From NCBI RefSeq assembly GCF_012979235.1, contig NZ_JAATWC010000006.1, forward strand, positions 1 through 64,000: DNA of 64,000 nucleotides. The letters run 5' to 3'. Numbering within the stretch: position 1 is the stretch's first letter; each line of letters begins with the position of its first letter. Source of the stretch: Dissulfurirhabdus thermomarina (GTDB lineage Bacteria > Desulfobacterota > Dissulfuribacteria > Dissulfuribacterales > Dissulfurirhabdaceae). This document shows, in pieces, positions 20,808 to 29,979 of the stretch. A program made the position numbers and the translations under genes. A model generated the notes under the pieces. The model did not search any database and was not told where the DNA came from. It saw only the letters and a list, made by a program, of their open reading frames with translations.

Positions 20808-21283
20808 ACCCCGCCGCCCCCCGCCTGAACGTCGTCCTGGTCGAACCGGAGATCCCGCCCAACACCGGAAACGTCGCCCGGCTGTGCGCCGCCACGGGGT
20901 CGGTCCTCCACCTGGTCCACCCCCTCGGCTTCCGGATCGACGACCGCCACCTCCGGCGGGCGGGCCTCGACTACTGGCCCCACGTGGCGGTCCGGGAACA
21001 CGAGAGCCTGGCGGCCTTTTTCCGCGTGACCGCCCCGGGCCCCCACCTCTTCTTCTCCGCCAGGGGCGGGCGGCCCTACACCGAGGCCCCGGTGGCGGAC
21101 GGTGCCTTCCTGGTCTTCGGGAAGGAGGCCACGGGTCTTCCGGCCGACCTGCTCTCGGCCCACCGGGAGCGGACCTTCCGCGTTCCCATCTGGGGCCGGG
21201 TCCGGAGCCTCAACCTGGCCACCGCGGTGGGCATCGTGGTCTACGACGCCTACCGGCGCCTGGGCTTCCCCGCCGGGGCCTGA
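20804..21283 (+). CDS. trmL: tRNA (cytidine/uridine-34-2'-O)-methyltransferase, SPOUT family
   Basis: 159 residues from a GTG that overlaps the fur stop by four bases. The protein has the SPOUT motifs NVVLVEPEIPPNTGNVARLCAA at the start, FGKEATGLP in the middle and VPIWGRVRSLNLATAVGIVVYD at the end, the knotted S-adenosylmethionine site. It matches TrmL, which methylates the wobble ribose of tRNA-Leu. Length is usual for the family. It converges with the YqeY gene, whose stop codon begins two bases after the trmL stop. Confidence 0.92.
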   Translation: MNPAAPRLNVVLVEPEIPPNTGNVARLCAATGSVLHLVHPLGFRIDDRHLRRAGLDYWPHVAVREHESLAAFFRVTAPGPHLFFSARGGRPYTEAPVADGAFLVFGKEATGLPADLLSAHRERTFRVPIWGRVRSLNLATAVGIVVYDAYRRLGFPAGA

Positions 21284-21284
21284 G

Positions 21285-21680
21285 TCACATCCCGGACAGG
21301 ACCCGCTTCACCAGGGCGCCGTCGGCCTGGCCCGAGAGGGCCTCCATGATGGGCCGCATGGCCTGGAGGCGGTTGGGGTAGGCCGAAAGGTCGACGTTGG
21401 CCTCGATCCAGGCCCGGATCTCGGCCTCGTCCATCATCCGGGGCAGAAACTCCTCCACGAAGTCGAGGAAACCGGAGCGCTCCTCGCCCCGGGCCTTGAG
21501 CATCTCCCGCTCGGAGGCCGCCAGGGCCCGGAGGATCTTCACCGCCCGGGCGTCGTCCACCTCCTTGGTGGGCAGTCGCTGGAACTCGGCCAGCACCACG
21601 CGGGCGTGGTCCCGCCGTTCCGTCTCCCCCGCCTTCATGGCCGCCTTCATGGCGGCCCGGATGTCGTCCACGATGGCCAT
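21285..21680 (-). CDS. GatB/YqeY domain protein
   Basis: 131 residues, all helical. VDDIRAAMKAAMKAGETERRDHARVVLAEF is the usual start of YqeY proteins, and the C-terminal part resembles the tRNA-binding tail of GatB, the amidotransferase subunit. The exact function of free YqeY is unsettled; a link to tRNA charging fits the neighbours dtd and trmL. The start ATG 21680 follows GAAGGAGG. It may be co-transcribed with dtd, which ends 31 bp upstream. Confidence 0.85.
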   Translation of the reverse strand: MAIVDDIRAAMKAAMKAGETERRDHARVVLAEFQRLPTKEVDDARAVKILRALAASEREMLKARGEERSGFLDFVEEFLPRMMDEAEIRAWIEANVDLSAYPNRLQAMRPIMEALSGQADGALVKRVLSGM

Positions 21681-21711
21681 CTCGTGCCTCCTTCTTCGGT
21701 CGCGCGGCCGG

Positions 21712-22161
21712 CTAGAACCGCCTCCGGCTGTCGAGGAGCAGCGTCACCGGCCCGTCGTTGACGAGGCGGACGGCCATCCGGGCCCGGAACCGCCCCGTGG
21801 CCACGGGGACCCCGAACCCGCGGGCCAGCTCCGCCACCCGGAGGTAGAGCCGCTCCGCCTCCTCCGGCGGGGCCGCCCCGGCAAACGACGGCCGGCGCCC
21901 CTTCCGGCAGTCGCCGGCCAGGGTGAACTGGGAGACCAGGAGGAGGCCGCCGCCGATGTCCGCCACGGAGCGGTTCATCCGCCCCTCCGCGTCCTCGAAG
22001 GCCCGGAGGGAGACGATCTTCTCCGCCAGGTACCGGGCGTCCGCCTCCCCGTCGCCCCGTTCCACCCCGAGGAGCACCAGGGCCCCCCGGCCGATCCGGG
22101 CGACCTCCTCGCCGTCGACCTTCACCCCGGCCTCGCTGACCCGCTGCCAGACCGCCCGCAT
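21712..22161 (-). CDS. dtd: D-aminoacyl-tRNA deacylase
   Basis: 149 residues. [18 protein letters not shown] at the start, [12 protein letters not shown], the catalytic-pocket SQFTL motif, KGRRPSF and [11 protein letters not shown] with the Gly-Pro motif at the end identify DTD, which frees tRNA from D-amino acids and glycine. The start is ATG 22159-22161; a longer frame from 22227 would add a tail not seen in the family. The second residue block has W in place of the common V in VVQRV, which is harmless. A neighbour of yqeY on the same strand. Confidence 0.93.
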   Translation of the reverse strand: MRAVWQRVSEAGVKVDGEEVARIGRGALVLLGVERGDGEADARYLAEKIVSLRAFEDAEGRMNRSVADIGGGLLLVSQFTLAGDCRKGRRPSFAGAAPPEEAERLYLRVAELARGFGVPVATGRFRARMAVRLVNDGPVTLLLDSRRRF

Positions 22162-22265
22162 CGTGACCTCCCCGCGCCCTCGCCCGGGCGCCGCAGCGAA
22201 TATAGCCCGGGGGGGCCGCGGGATCAAACCGCCCGCCCCCTCCCCCGGAAGGCCGCCCGCGGGGT

Positions 22266-22988
22266 ATGATGGCGGCGGAAGAGACGATGGACGCGCGGGA
22301 GCTCACCGAAGACCACCTGGCCGCCGACGGCCTCCGGCTCCTCCAGCCGAGGCGGGGCTACCGGTTCTCCCTGGACGCCCTGCTGCTCGCGGACTTCGCC
22401 CGGCTCCGGCCCGGCGACCGCGTGGCCGACCTCGGCACCGGCTGCGGCGTGGTGGCCCTGGTCCTGGCCCGGCGGCACCCGCGGATCACCGTCACCGCTG
22501 TGGAGATCCAGCCCCGGCTGGCCGCCCTGGCCCGGGAGAACGCCCGGAGAAACGGCCTCGACCGGCGCGTCTCGGTCGTCGAGGCCGACATGGCCGGCCT
22601 GCCCGCCGAGGTCCCGGCCGGGACCTTCGACCACGTGGTGGCCAACCCCCCCTTCCGGCCGCCGGGGGCCGGGCGGCTGTGTCCCGACCCCGAGGAGGCC
22701 CAGGCCCGCCACGAGATACGGGTGGATCTCGGGGGCCTGGTGGCCGCGGCCCGGCGCCTGCTCCGGCCCGGCGGGCGCCTCACCCTGGTCTACGCGGCGG
22801 AGCGGGCGGTGGACCTCCTGACCGCCCTGCGGGGGGCCCGCATCGAGCCCAAGCGCCTCCGGTGGGTCCATCCCGGGCCCGGGGCCCCGGCCCGGCTGCT
22901 CCTGGTGGAAGCCTGCCGGGACGCCGGCGTGGAACTGGCGGTGCTGCCGCCGCTCGTCCTCTCCCCCCCGGAGAACGACCCCGGCTGA
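22266..22988 (+). CDS. Class I methyltransferase, TrmN6/YfiC-like
   Basis: About 240 residues. Motif I is [16 protein letters not shown], the acidic loop is VEIQ, and the NPPF motif typical of N6-adenine or amino-nitrogen methylation is at [10 protein letters not shown]. The start [20 protein letters not shown] matches the TrmN6 family, which methylates A37 of tRNA1-Val. Two start codons are possible, 22266 and 22287; the latter has GGAAGAG just upstream. It converges with the DUF721 gene. Confidence 0.85.
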   Translation: MMAAEETMDARELTEDHLAADGLRLLQPRRGYRFSLDALLLADFARLRPGDRVADLGTGCGVVALVLARRHPRITVTAVEIQPRLAALARENARRNGLDRRVSVVEADMAGLPAEVPAGTFDHVVANPPFRPPGAGRLCPDPEEAQARHEIRVDLGGLVAAARRLLRPGGRLTLVYAAERAVDLLTALRGARIEPKRLRWVHPGPGAPARLLLVEACRDAGVELAVLPPLVLSPPENDPG

Positions 22989-22993
22989 GCCCT

Positions 22994-23497
22994 TCAGGCC
23001 CCGCCCTCCTCGCCCTCCCGGCCGGCCCGGTGCGCCCGCCGGTCCAGAAGGAAGAGCTCCCGGAAGGCCCGGCGCAGGTCCCCGTCGGGGAGCTCCGCCA
23101 CCAGCCGCTCCGCCGCCTCGAGATCCTCGCGCGAAGGCGGCGGCAACGCCGCCGGCCGACGGGCGGCCGTGCCGGCCCGGCGCGTCCACTTGCGCCGTTC
23201 CCCCTCCACGTCCCCGAGCCGGAACCGGATCTCCCGGATGGGGGCCTCCTCGAGGTGCGCGTTGAGCCGCTGGAGGACGAGGAGGCGCTGGAGGTGGAGC
23301 TGCTGCATCCAGACCGAGTCCGAGACCACCACCACGAGGACATCCCGCTCCCGGAACCCCTCGGGCCAGGCGTGGGCCGCGACCCCGGGGCCCACGGCCG
23401 CCTCCCAGACCTCCCACACGCGCCCCCGCTGGAGCCGCTCCCGCCACGCCCGCTCGGCGCCGAGCGAGTGCCGGAGCACCTCGGACAGCGCCGACAT
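22994..23497 (-). CDS. DUF721 (DciA-like) protein
   Basis: 167 residues. LSEVLRHSLGAERAWRERLQ, VWEAAVGPGVAAHAWPEGFRERDVLVVVVSDSVWMQQLHLQR matches the DUF721/DciA family, KH-like proteins of which DciA loads the replicative helicase. The C-terminal half, basic and then acidic, has no assignment. It starts at ATG 23495-23497, 17 bp after hemY, and so is the last gene of the heme operon. A replication role is known for some DciA proteins but not shown for this one. Confidence 0.75.
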   Translation of the reverse strand: MSALSEVLRHSLGAERAWRERLQRGRVWEVWEAAVGPGVAAHAWPEGFRERDVLVVVVSDSVWMQQLHLQRLLVLQRLNAHLEEAPIREIRFRLGDVEGERRKWTRRAGTAARRPAALPPPSREDLEAAERLVAELPDGDLRRAFRELFLLDRRAHRAGREGEEGGA

Positions 23498-23514
23498 GGA
23501 CCGGTACCGGCCCC

Positions 23515-24900
23515 TCACGCCCCCTCCCCCCGCCCGGGAGCCCCGGCGATCCGGTCCGCCAGGACTTCGGCGTTGGCCACGCAGTCGTTCAGGCTGACGC
23601 CGCCGACCCAGTTGCACCGGACGTAGAGCCCGGGGTGGCGGGCGAGGATCTCCTCCAGCCGGCGCACCAGGGCCAGGTGTCCCACCTCGTACTGCGGGAT
23701 GGCCCGGCGCCAGCGGATCACCTTCTCGAAGACGGGAAGCGCCGTGATCCCCATGAGCTCGCGGAGTTCCGCCCGGACCACGTCCACCAGGGGGCCATCG
23801 GGGAGGAGGGCCCGCTCCGGGTCCCGGGCGCCGCCCACCAGGACCCGCAGGAGCGCGTGCCCCTCCGGGGCCCGGCCGGGGAATATGGCGGAATCCCAGA
23901 GGCTGCCCAGGATGCGCCGCCCCTCCGGGCCCGGGGCGAGGAACCCGAAGCCGTCCAGGGGCCGCGGCAACTCCGCGGCCCGGTAGCCGAGGCAGACCAC
24001 CGAGACCGGGGGATAGGGGACCTGGTCGGCCAGCGCGGCCAGCTCCGGCACCGACCGGCGCACCACACGGGCCGCCGCTTCGGCCGGGCAGGCGAGCACC
24101 ACGTGGTCCGCCGGGATGACCTCCTCGCCGGCCGCCACCTCCCAGCCCGCCGCGGAGGGCGACACCGCCGCCACCGGCCGGCCGGTGCGGACGACCTCCG
24201 GCCCGAGGGCCTCGGCCACCCGGGCGGCCAACTCCCCCATGCCACCGGCGAAGGAGGTGAGGGTCCCGCCCGGCCCGGCGCCGGGGCCGGCCCGGCCGGC
24301 CCGCCGGGCCTCGCGCTTGAGGCGGATCATGGCCCGGATGAGGCTGCCGTGGTCGCGCTCGAGCTCGTGGATGCGGGGAAAGCAGGCCTTGAGCGAGAGC
24401 CGCTCCGGGTCCCCGGCGTAGATCCCGGTGGCCATGGGATCGATGAGCCGCTCGAAGGCCTCGCGCCCGAGCCGGCGGCGGGCGAAGTCGGCCAGGGACT
24501 CGTCGGCGGCCATGTCGCCCCGGGGCACGAAGGGTTCGAGCAGCACCCGGAGGCGGCCGGCCGGGGACAGGAGCGGCGAGGTCAGGAAGGCACCCGGCGA
24601 CTCGGGGAGCGGGACGAGCCGCCCCCGCCGCACCACGAAGCGCCGCTTGGCCGCCGCGTCGGCGGGCAGCGGCGCCAGCCCCAGCCGGCGGGCAAGCCCC
24701 AGGGTGGAGGGCTTGTTGTCCAGGACCCCGTTCACCCCGGCCTCGCAGAGGAAGCCGTCCTCGCGGAGGGTCCAGGCCTTGCCCCCGGGCCGATCCGCCG
24801 CCTCCAGGACCTGGACCTCCCACCCGGGCCGCCGCTCCCGCAGGAACCACGCCAGGGAAAGCCCGCTCATCCCCCCGCCGACTACGACGACCCTCGCCAT
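23515..24900 (-). CDS. hemY: Protoporphyrinogen/coproporphyrinogen oxidase, HemY/HemG (CgoX) type
   Basis: 461 residues of a flavoprotein oxidase. The FAD-binding VVVVGGGMSGLSLAWFL opens the chain, GGKAWTL follows at about 45, SFAGGMGELA near 240, and the second FAD motif VGGVSLNDCVANAEVLADRI near the C-terminus. The enzyme oxidises a porphyrinogen to the porphyrin before iron insertion. Sequence alone does not tell protoporphyrinogen from coproporphyrinogen specificity. It overlaps the hemH stop by 19 bases, so translation is tightly linked, and sits between hemH and the DUF721 gene in the operon. Confidence 0.9.
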   Translation of the reverse strand: MARVVVVGGGMSGLSLAWFLRERRPGWEVQVLEAADRPGGKAWTLREDGFLCEAGVNGVLDNKPSTLGLARRLGLAPLPADAAAKRRFVVRRGRLVPLPESPGAFLTSPLLSPAGRLRVLLEPFVPRGDMAADESLADFARRRLGREAFERLIDPMATGIYAGDPERLSLKACFPRIHELERDHGSLIRAMIRLKREARRAGRAGPGAGPGGTLTSFAGGMGELAARVAEALGPEVVRTGRPVAAVSPSAAGWEVAAGEEVIPADHVVLACPAEAAARVVRRSVPELAALADQVPYPPVSVVCLGYRAAELPRPLDGFGFLAPGPEGRRILGSLWDSAIFPGRAPEGHALLRVLVGGARDPERALLPDGPLVDVVRAELRELMGITALPVFEKVIRWRRAIPQYEVGHLALVRRLEEILARHPGLYVRCNWVGGVSLNDCVANAEVLADRIAGAPGRGEGA

Positions 24901-25865
24901 CCCTCCGCCTCCAGGCGCCGCCCGGCGATCCCCGCCAGGGCCTCGATGAACCGCAGCCGGTCGTTGAGGGACGGGGTCCGGAAGAGCCGCCCCCCGGCCT
25001 CGGTCACCATGTCCGCGTAGAGCATGTCGATCTCGTACAGGGTCTCGATGTGGTCCGAGACGAAGCTGATGGGCAGCACCAGAACGCGGCGGGCACCCTC
25101 CCGCACCAGCTCCAGGAGGCGCACGTCCGTGGCGGGCTCCAACCACCGGACGGGCCCGCTCCGGCTCTGGTAGGCCAAGTGTCCCCGGATGCCGGAGCGG
25201 GCCTCGAGGGCCCGGATGGTCCGCTCGAGGTGCGCCACGTAGGGGTCGCCCCGCTCCACCATGCGCCGGGGCAGGCTGTGGGCGCTGTAGAGGAGGGCCG
25301 CATCGCCCGGGAGCCGCCCCTCCGCCCCGCCCAGGAGCGACAGGCCCTCCCGGAGGACCTCCAGGAGCGCCTCGATGTAGCCGGGATCGTCCGGCCAGGC
25401 CTCCACCGCCGCGGCCTCGAGGCCGAGGCGCCGCGCCTCCCGGAAGAACTCGTCCAGGGAGGTCCCGGAAGTGGCCCCGCTGAAGTGGGGATAGAGCGAC
25501 AGGCCCAGCACCCGCCGCACGCCGGCGGCCGCGAGCTCGCGGAGGACGTCCGGCGTCCTCGGGTGCCAGTACCGCATCCCCGCGCGGCAGGTCACGGGCG
25601 CCCCGCCGCCGGCGTTCAAGGCCCTTTCCAGGGCCGCCGCCTGGGCGGCGGTGATGCGGGCGAGGGGGCTCGCCCCGCCGATGCGCAGATAGGCGGCCCG
25701 GCTCTTCGGGGCCCGGCGGCGGGAGATCCACCACGCCAGGGGCCGCTGGAGGAACGGTGGACCGAGGCGGATGATGCGCCGGTCGGAGAACAGGTTGAAG
25801 AGAAAGGGCCGGACCGCCTCCGGCCCGTCCGGCCCGCCCATGTTGAGGAGGACCACCCCGGTCAT
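24882..25865 (-). CDS. hemH: Ferrochelatase
   Basis: 327 residues. VVLLNMGGPDGPEAVRPFLFNLFSD is the N-terminal lip, IGGASPLARITAAQA the following block, LLYSAHSLPRRM carries the catalytic histidine and FVSDHIETLYEID the conserved glutamate. The NMGGP lip with methionine and the FLFNLFSDRRII loop resemble protoporphyrin ferrochelatases of Proteobacteria and eukaryotes rather than the coproporphyrin enzymes of Gram-positives. ATG 25865 overlaps the hemE stop (ATGA) and hemY overlaps its end, so hemE-hemH-hemY are coupled. Confidence 0.93.
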   Translation of the reverse strand: MTGVVLLNMGGPDGPEAVRPFLFNLFSDRRIIRLGPPFLQRPLAWWISRRRAPKSRAAYLRIGGASPLARITAAQAAALERALNAGGGAPVTCRAGMRYWHPRTPDVLRELAAAGVRRVLGLSLYPHFSGATSGTSLDEFFREARRLGLEAAAVEAWPDDPGYIEALLEVLREGLSLLGGAEGRLPGDAALLYSAHSLPRRMVERGDPYVAHLERTIRALEARSGIRGHLAYQSRSGPVRWLEPATDVRLLELVREGARRVLVLPISFVSDHIETLYEIDMLYADMVTEAGGRLFRTPSLNDRLRFIEALAGIAGRRLEAEGWRGSS

Positions 25866-26887
25866 GCGGAGAGCTCGTGGACCAGGTCCACCACCAGCTT
25901 CGCCTTCTCGGGCGGGATCTCCGGGAGCACCCCGTGCCCCAGGTTGAAGACGTGGCCCCGGGCCCGGCGGCCCTCTTCCAGGATGCCCCGGACCCGCTCC
26001 CTGAGCCGGTCCTCCGGAAGGAACAGGGCGCAGGGGTCGAGGTTGCCCTGGACCACCGCGTCGGCGCCCAGCCTCTGCAGCGCCGCGGAGATGTCGGTGC
26101 GCCAGTCGAGCCCCACCACGTCGGCGCCGGCCGTCCGGATGTCCTCGAGGAGATGGCCGCCGTCGTGGACGAAGTAGATGCGCGGGACCCCGGTATCGGC
26201 CAGGGCCTCCATGACCCGGCGGGCGTGGGGCAGGGCGTGGGCGCGGTAGTCCCCGGGGGAGAGGATCCCCGCCCAGGTGTCGAAGACCTGGATGGCCTGC
26301 GCCCCCGCCGCCGCCTGGGCCCGGAGGTAGGCCACGGTGACGTCGGTGATGCGGCGCATGAGCTCCTCGAAGACCTCCGGTGCCTCGAACATCATCCGCT
26401 TGGTGTGGAGAAAGCCCCGGGAGGTGCCCCCCTCCACCAGGTAGGTGGCCAGGGTGAAGGGCGCCCCGGAGAAACCGATGAGGGGCACCCGGCCGGCCAG
26501 CTCCCGCCGCAGCCGCCGGATGGTCTCCAGCACGAAGGGCACGTCCCGTTCCGGGTCGATGCCCCGGAGGGAGCGGACCTGATCCTCGGTCCGGACGGGG
26601 GGATCGAGCACCGGCCCCCGCCCCTCGTGAAAGGCGAGCCCGACCCCCATGGGCTCGAGGGGGATCAGGATGTCCGAGAACAGGATGGCCGCGTCCACCC
26701 CGAGGATGTCCACCGGCTGGAGGGTGACCTCCACGGCCAGCTCGGGGGTCTTGCACAGGGTGAGAAAATCGGTGGTCCCCCGGACGGCCTGGTAGGCGGG
26801 GAGATACCGCCCCGCCTGGCGCATGAGCCAGACCGGGGTGAAGGGCGTCGGCTCCCCCCGGCAGGCCCGAAGGAAGGTGTCGTTCAT
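25862..26887 (-). CDS. hemE: Uroporphyrinogen decarboxylase
   Basis: 341 residues, the usual length. PVWLMRQAGRYLPAYQ near the start, ILFSDILIPLEPMG, GFSGAPFTLATYLVEGG, and FNLGHGVLPEIPPE at the end are clear signatures. The enzyme decarboxylates the four acetate chains of uroporphyrinogen III to give coproporphyrinogen III in the cytoplasm. The start chosen is ATG 26885-26887, 52 bp after the radical SAM gene; a longer reading frame upstream overlaps that gene without family sequence. Confidence 0.95.
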   Translation of the reverse strand: MNDTFLRACRGEPTPFTPVWLMRQAGRYLPAYQAVRGTTDFLTLCKTPELAVEVTLQPVDILGVDAAILFSDILIPLEPMGVGLAFHEGRGPVLDPPVRTEDQVRSLRGIDPERDVPFVLETIRRLRRELAGRVPLIGFSGAPFTLATYLVEGGTSRGFLHTKRMMFEAPEVFEELMRRITDVTVAYLRAQAAAGAQAIQVFDTWAGILSPGDYRAHALPHARRVMEALADTGVPRIYFVHDGGHLLEDIRTAGADVVGLDWRTDISAALQRLGADAVVQGNLDPCALFLPEDRLRERVRGILEEGRRARGHVFNLGHGVLPEIPPEKAKLVVDLVHELSA

Positions 26888-26939
26888 CGGGCTGCGCTCC
26901 TCTCGTCCAGATGTCGGAAACGGCGGGGGCGGAGCGGGG

Positions 26940-28028
26940 TCAGCCGCCCGGCTTCGAGGCCCCCTCCCCGGCCCTGAGCCGGCGGGGGACGTAGCCGCAG
27001 AAGGGCTCCTCATCGAGGTAGTCGCCGGTCACCGCGTAGGCCCGGGCCCGGCATCCGCCGCACACCGCCACGTACTCGCACGAACCGCAGCGCCCCTTGT
27101 ACTTCGAGAAGTCGCGAAGCTCCTTGAAGAGGGGGCTCTCATTCCAGATCTCCCGGAGGGACTGCTTCCGGATGTTGCCGGCCGCCTTGGGGAAGTAGCT
27201 GCAGGGAAGGACGTTGCCGTCCACGTCGATGAGGGCGATGAGCTGGCCGGCCAGGCACCCCTTGGCCCCGCCCGTGGAGAACTTGAGGGTCCGGTGCCGG
27301 ACCCGCTCTCCGGCCTCCTTGGCCCGCTGGAGACGCACCCGGTAGTAGTGCGGCGCGCAGGTGGGCCGGACCAGGAGCTCGTCCTCGCCCCTTTCCATCT
27401 CGTAGTGCCAGTTGAGGATCTCCTCGTAGTCCTCCGGGGAGATGAGCTCCTCGAGGATGTCCTCGCCCCGGCCCGTGGGGACGATCATGAACATGTACCA
27501 GGCGGTGGCCCCGAGCTCCTTGGCGAGCCGGTACACCTTGGGGATCTGGTCCTGGTTGCGCTTGGTGAAGGAGGAGTTGACGAGGAAGGGGATGCCGTGC
27601 TCCCGGAAGAGCCGGGCGGCGTTCAGGGTGCCGTCGAAGGCCCCGGGCTGCTGGCGGAAATCGTCGTGGACCCCGGCGTCGGCCCCGTCGAGGCTGAGGG
27701 AGACCATCCGAATGCCCGCCGCCTTCATGCGCTCGCAGGTCTCCGGGGTCACCAGGGTCCCGTTGGTGGCCAGGCACATGCGGAACCCCTTCTCCGTCCC
27801 GTAGGCGGCGATGTCGAAGACGTCGGCCCGGAGCAACGGCTCGCCGCCCGAGAGGACGATGACCGGCTTGGCGAAGGTGGCGATGTCGTCGAGGACCCGG
27901 TAGGCCTCCTCGGTGGGAAAATCCGGGTGGCCCGCCACCTCCAGCTCGGAGGACGAGCGGCAGTGGACGCAGTGGAGGTTGCACCGTCGGGTGATCTCCC
28001 AGGCCACCCACTTGAGTTCGAATTCCAT
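26940..28028 (-). CDS. Radical SAM/SPASM protein, AhbD/NirJ-like (heme synthase-type)
   Basis: 362 residues. The radical SAM cluster motif is C16-x3-C20-x2-C23 ([10 protein letters not shown]), followed by [22 protein letters not shown], and a C-terminal cysteine-rich SPASM-like part ([29 protein letters not shown]) that binds auxiliary iron-sulfur. The arrangement and C-terminal block resemble AhbD, which decarboxylates iron-coproporphyrin III to heme b, and NirJ of heme d1 synthesis. It heads an operon with hemE, hemH, hemY and DUF721. In the alternative siroheme route AhbD replaces hemE and hemH, so its presence with them is notable. The exact reaction is inferred. Confidence 0.8.
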   Translation of the reverse strand: MEFELKWVAWEITRRCNLHCVHCRSSSELEVAGHPDFPTEEAYRVLDDIATFAKPVIVLSGGEPLLRADVFDIAAYGTEKGFRMCLATNGTLVTPETCERMKAAGIRMVSLSLDGADAGVHDDFRQQPGAFDGTLNAARLFREHGIPFLVNSSFTKRNQDQIPKVYRLAKELGATAWYMFMIVPTGRGEDILEELISPEDYEEILNWHYEMERGEDELLVRPTCAPHYYRVRLQRAKEAGERVRHRTLKFSTGGAKGCLAGQLIALIDVDGNVLPCSYFPKAAGNIRKQSLREIWNESPLFKELRDFSKYKGRCGSCEYVAVCGGCRARAYAVTGDYLDEEPFCGYVPRRLRAGEGASKPGG

Positions 28029-28035
28029 GGTTTCG

Positions 28036-28064
28036 ACCCTAACATCTTCAAAAGCCCCTGACAA
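28036..28064 (-). promoter_or_regulatory. Candidate promoter for a leaderless radical SAM/heme operon mRNA
   Basis: On the minus strand TTGTCA (plus 28059-28064) and TAGGGT (plus 28036-28041) are separated by 17 bp. The -10 box ends eight bases before the ATG at 28028, so transcription would begin at or next to the start codon. No Shine-Dalgarno sequence precedes this ATG, which agrees with a leaderless message. Confidence 0.4.
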
Positions 28065-28117
28065 CGGGCAAGAGCGCCCGGTCGCCCCCCGTCGGACCGC
28101 CCGGTCCGGGGCCGCGG

Positions 28118-28147
28118 TTGACAACCCCTGGGGCCGGGGGCTAGAAA
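28118..28147 (+). promoter_or_regulatory. Candidate sigma-70 promoter of proC
   Basis: TTGACA at 28118-28123 is followed after 18 bp by TAGAAA at 28142-28147, with the proC ATG at 28214. It is divergent from the heme operon promoter. Hexamer match only. Confidence 0.5.
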
Positions 28148-28213
28148 TCCAGCCGTGACGGCCGCGCCCGCCGCCCCCCCGGGGGCGGGCAATCCGGCCG
28201 AGGGAGCGACCCC

Positions 28214-29032
28214 ATGACGGCAGCCCCACTCGACCTCCACATCGGCTTCATCGGCGGCGGCATGATGGCCGAGGCCCTGGTGAAGGGCCTTCTCGCAAGC
28301 GGCGCCGCGGCGCCCGGGCGCATCCTCGTCTTCGACCCCTCGCCGGAGCGGAGCACCCACCTCCGCGCCGCCTACGGGGTCACCGCGGCCGCCTCCAACG
28401 CCGAGGTCCTGGCCGGGGCCGACGTGGCGGTGCTCGCGGTGAAGCCCCAGGTGATCGCCCCGGTCCTCGCCGAGATCGCCCCGGCCGTCACCGACCGCCA
28501 CCTGGTGATCTCCATCGCCGCCGGGGTGCGGCTGGCCGCCCTCGAGGCCGCCCTCCCCCCGGGCACCCGGGTGGTCCGGGTCATGCCCAACACCCCCGCC
28601 CTGGTCCAGAAGGGCGCGGCGGCCCTGTGCGCGGGCTCGGCGGCGCGTCCCGGCGACCTGGACACCGCCCGGGCCGTCCTCGGGGCCGTGGGGACCACGG
28701 TGGTGGTGGAAGAACGCCTCATGGACGCCGTGACCGGCCTCAGCGGGAGCGGCCCGGCCTACGTCTTCGCCTTCGTGGAGGGCCTGGTGAACGCCGGGGT
28801 CCGCGAGGGGCTCCCCCGCCCCGTGGCGGAGGAACTCGTCCTCCAGACCCTGGAGGGCGCGGTGCGCCTCTGCCGCGAGACGGGCAAGGGGACAGGCGAG
28901 CTCACCGCCATGGTGACGAGCCCGGGCGGCACCACCATCGCCGGCCTCCACGTCCTGGAGCGAGGGGGCTTCAAGGGGCTCCTCATGGACTGCGTGCAGG
29001 CCGCGGCCCGGCGGTCCCGCGAGCTCGGCTAG
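28214..29032 (+). CDS. proC: Pyrroline-5-carboxylate reductase
   Basis: 272 residues. [18 protein letters not shown] is the NAD(P)-binding start, AVKPQVI and [11 protein letters not shown] follow, and the signature [24 protein letters not shown] lies near residue 175, with [12 protein letters not shown] at the end. The enzyme performs the last step of proline synthesis. It stands alone downstream of its own promoter and its stop codon overlaps that of the convergent glycosyltransferase gene (CTAG shared). Confidence 0.96.
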   Translation: MTAAPLDLHIGFIGGGMMAEALVKGLLASGAAAPGRILVFDPSPERSTHLRAAYGVTAAASNAEVLAGADVAVLAVKPQVIAPVLAEIAPAVTDRHLVISIAAGVRLAALEAALPPGTRVVRVMPNTPALVQKGAAALCAGSAARPGDLDTARAVLGAVGTTVVVEERLMDAVTGLSGSGPAYVFAFVEGLVNAGVREGLPRPVAEELVLQTLEGAVRLCRETGKGTGELTAMVTSPGGTTIAGLHVLERGGFKGLLMDCVQAAARRSRELG

Positions 29033-29721
29033 GCCCCGTCCGTCCGCCCCGCCGTCCCGTAGAGCCGCGCCAGCCGCTCCGGGGCGACCCCGGCCCGGTA
29101 GGCCAGGACCAGCGCCCGGTTCCACAGGGTGGTCCGCCAGAGGCCCAGCCGCTCCCACCGGCGGGCGGAGGTCACCACCGGGTCGTCCGCAAGGCCGATG
29201 CGGCCCATCCGCCGCAGCCGCCGCACCATCTCGTAGTCTTCCATGATCGGCAGGTCCGGGAATCCGCCCGCGGCCGCGAAGACCTCCCGGCGAAGGAAGA
29301 GGGCCTGGTCCCCGTAGGGAGTCTCGAGCCGGCGGGAGCGCCAGTCCACCAGCCGCTCGATGAGCCGGTAGCCCCGCCGGCCCCCGTCGATCCGGAGCGG
29401 AAAGGCCCCGGCCGCCACCCCGGGCGCGGCCAGCACCCGGCGCACCTGGTCGGGGTAGCCCGGCGGCAGGCGGGTGTCGGCGTGGAGGAAGAGCAGGACG
29501 TCGCCGCCGGCGGCCGCGGCCCCGGCGTTCATCTGGCGGGCGCGCCCCGGGGGGGACTCCAGCACCCGGGCCCCGGCCCGCGCCGCCGCCTCCACGGCGG
29601 CGCGGCCGCTGCCCCCGTCCACCACCAGCACCTCCACACCCGGCGCCGCGGCGCTGGCCACGGCCCGTTCCACCAGCCCGGGCCGGGTCTCGAGCATGGG
29701 GATGACGACGGAGATCGACAC
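29029..29721 (-). CDS. Family 2 glycosyltransferase, TIGR04283-like
   Basis: 230 residues from a GTG at 29719-29721; this start gives the normal SISVVIPMLE beginning. The GT-A fold shows VLVVDGGSGR (nucleotide loop), RARQMNAGAAAAGGDVLLFLHADTRLP with the metal-binding aspartate, and GDQALFLRREVFAAAGGFPDLPIMEDYEMVRR. This is the rSAM/selenodomain-associated transferase group (TIGR04283). Acceptor sugar or lipid is unknown. It ends convergent with proC and begins at the border of the AT-rich island. The upstream in-frame extension to 29832 has no family sequence. Confidence 0.82.
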   Translation of the reverse strand: MSISVVIPMLETRPGLVERAVASAAAPGVEVLVVDGGSGRAAVEAAARAGARVLESPPGRARQMNAGAAAAGGDVLLFLHADTRLPPGYPDQVRRVLAAPGVAAGAFPLRIDGGRRGYRLIERLVDWRSRRLETPYGDQALFLRREVFAAAGGFPDLPIMEDYEMVRRLRRMGRIGLADDPVVTSARRWERLGLWRTTLWNRALVLAYRAGVAPERLARLYGTAGRTDGA

Positions 29722-29979
29722 GGCGGCGCCCTCAGTGTCTTGTCGGCAATGGTCCTCCCGCCAAGCCCGGCCTCTTCGCACGGAACCGACCGTCCAGACC
29801 CACCGCCGCCGGTGCACCACAGCCGACGGCACGACTCTGCCTATCTCCCCGGGAATGGAAATGCACCGACCCAGCGCAAATATCGGTAGCCTGCGGACCG
29901 GGAATTTCTCTGAGAGACATTCCCCCGTTCAGGAAATGGAGACCACCTCAACCATTTCACGGAGAGTGCATCAAACCTC

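Noticed and set aside
25866-26756. Extended hemH from an upstream start
   Set aside because: The extension is the shadow of hemE and has no ferrochelatase similarity; ATG 25865 gives the correct length.
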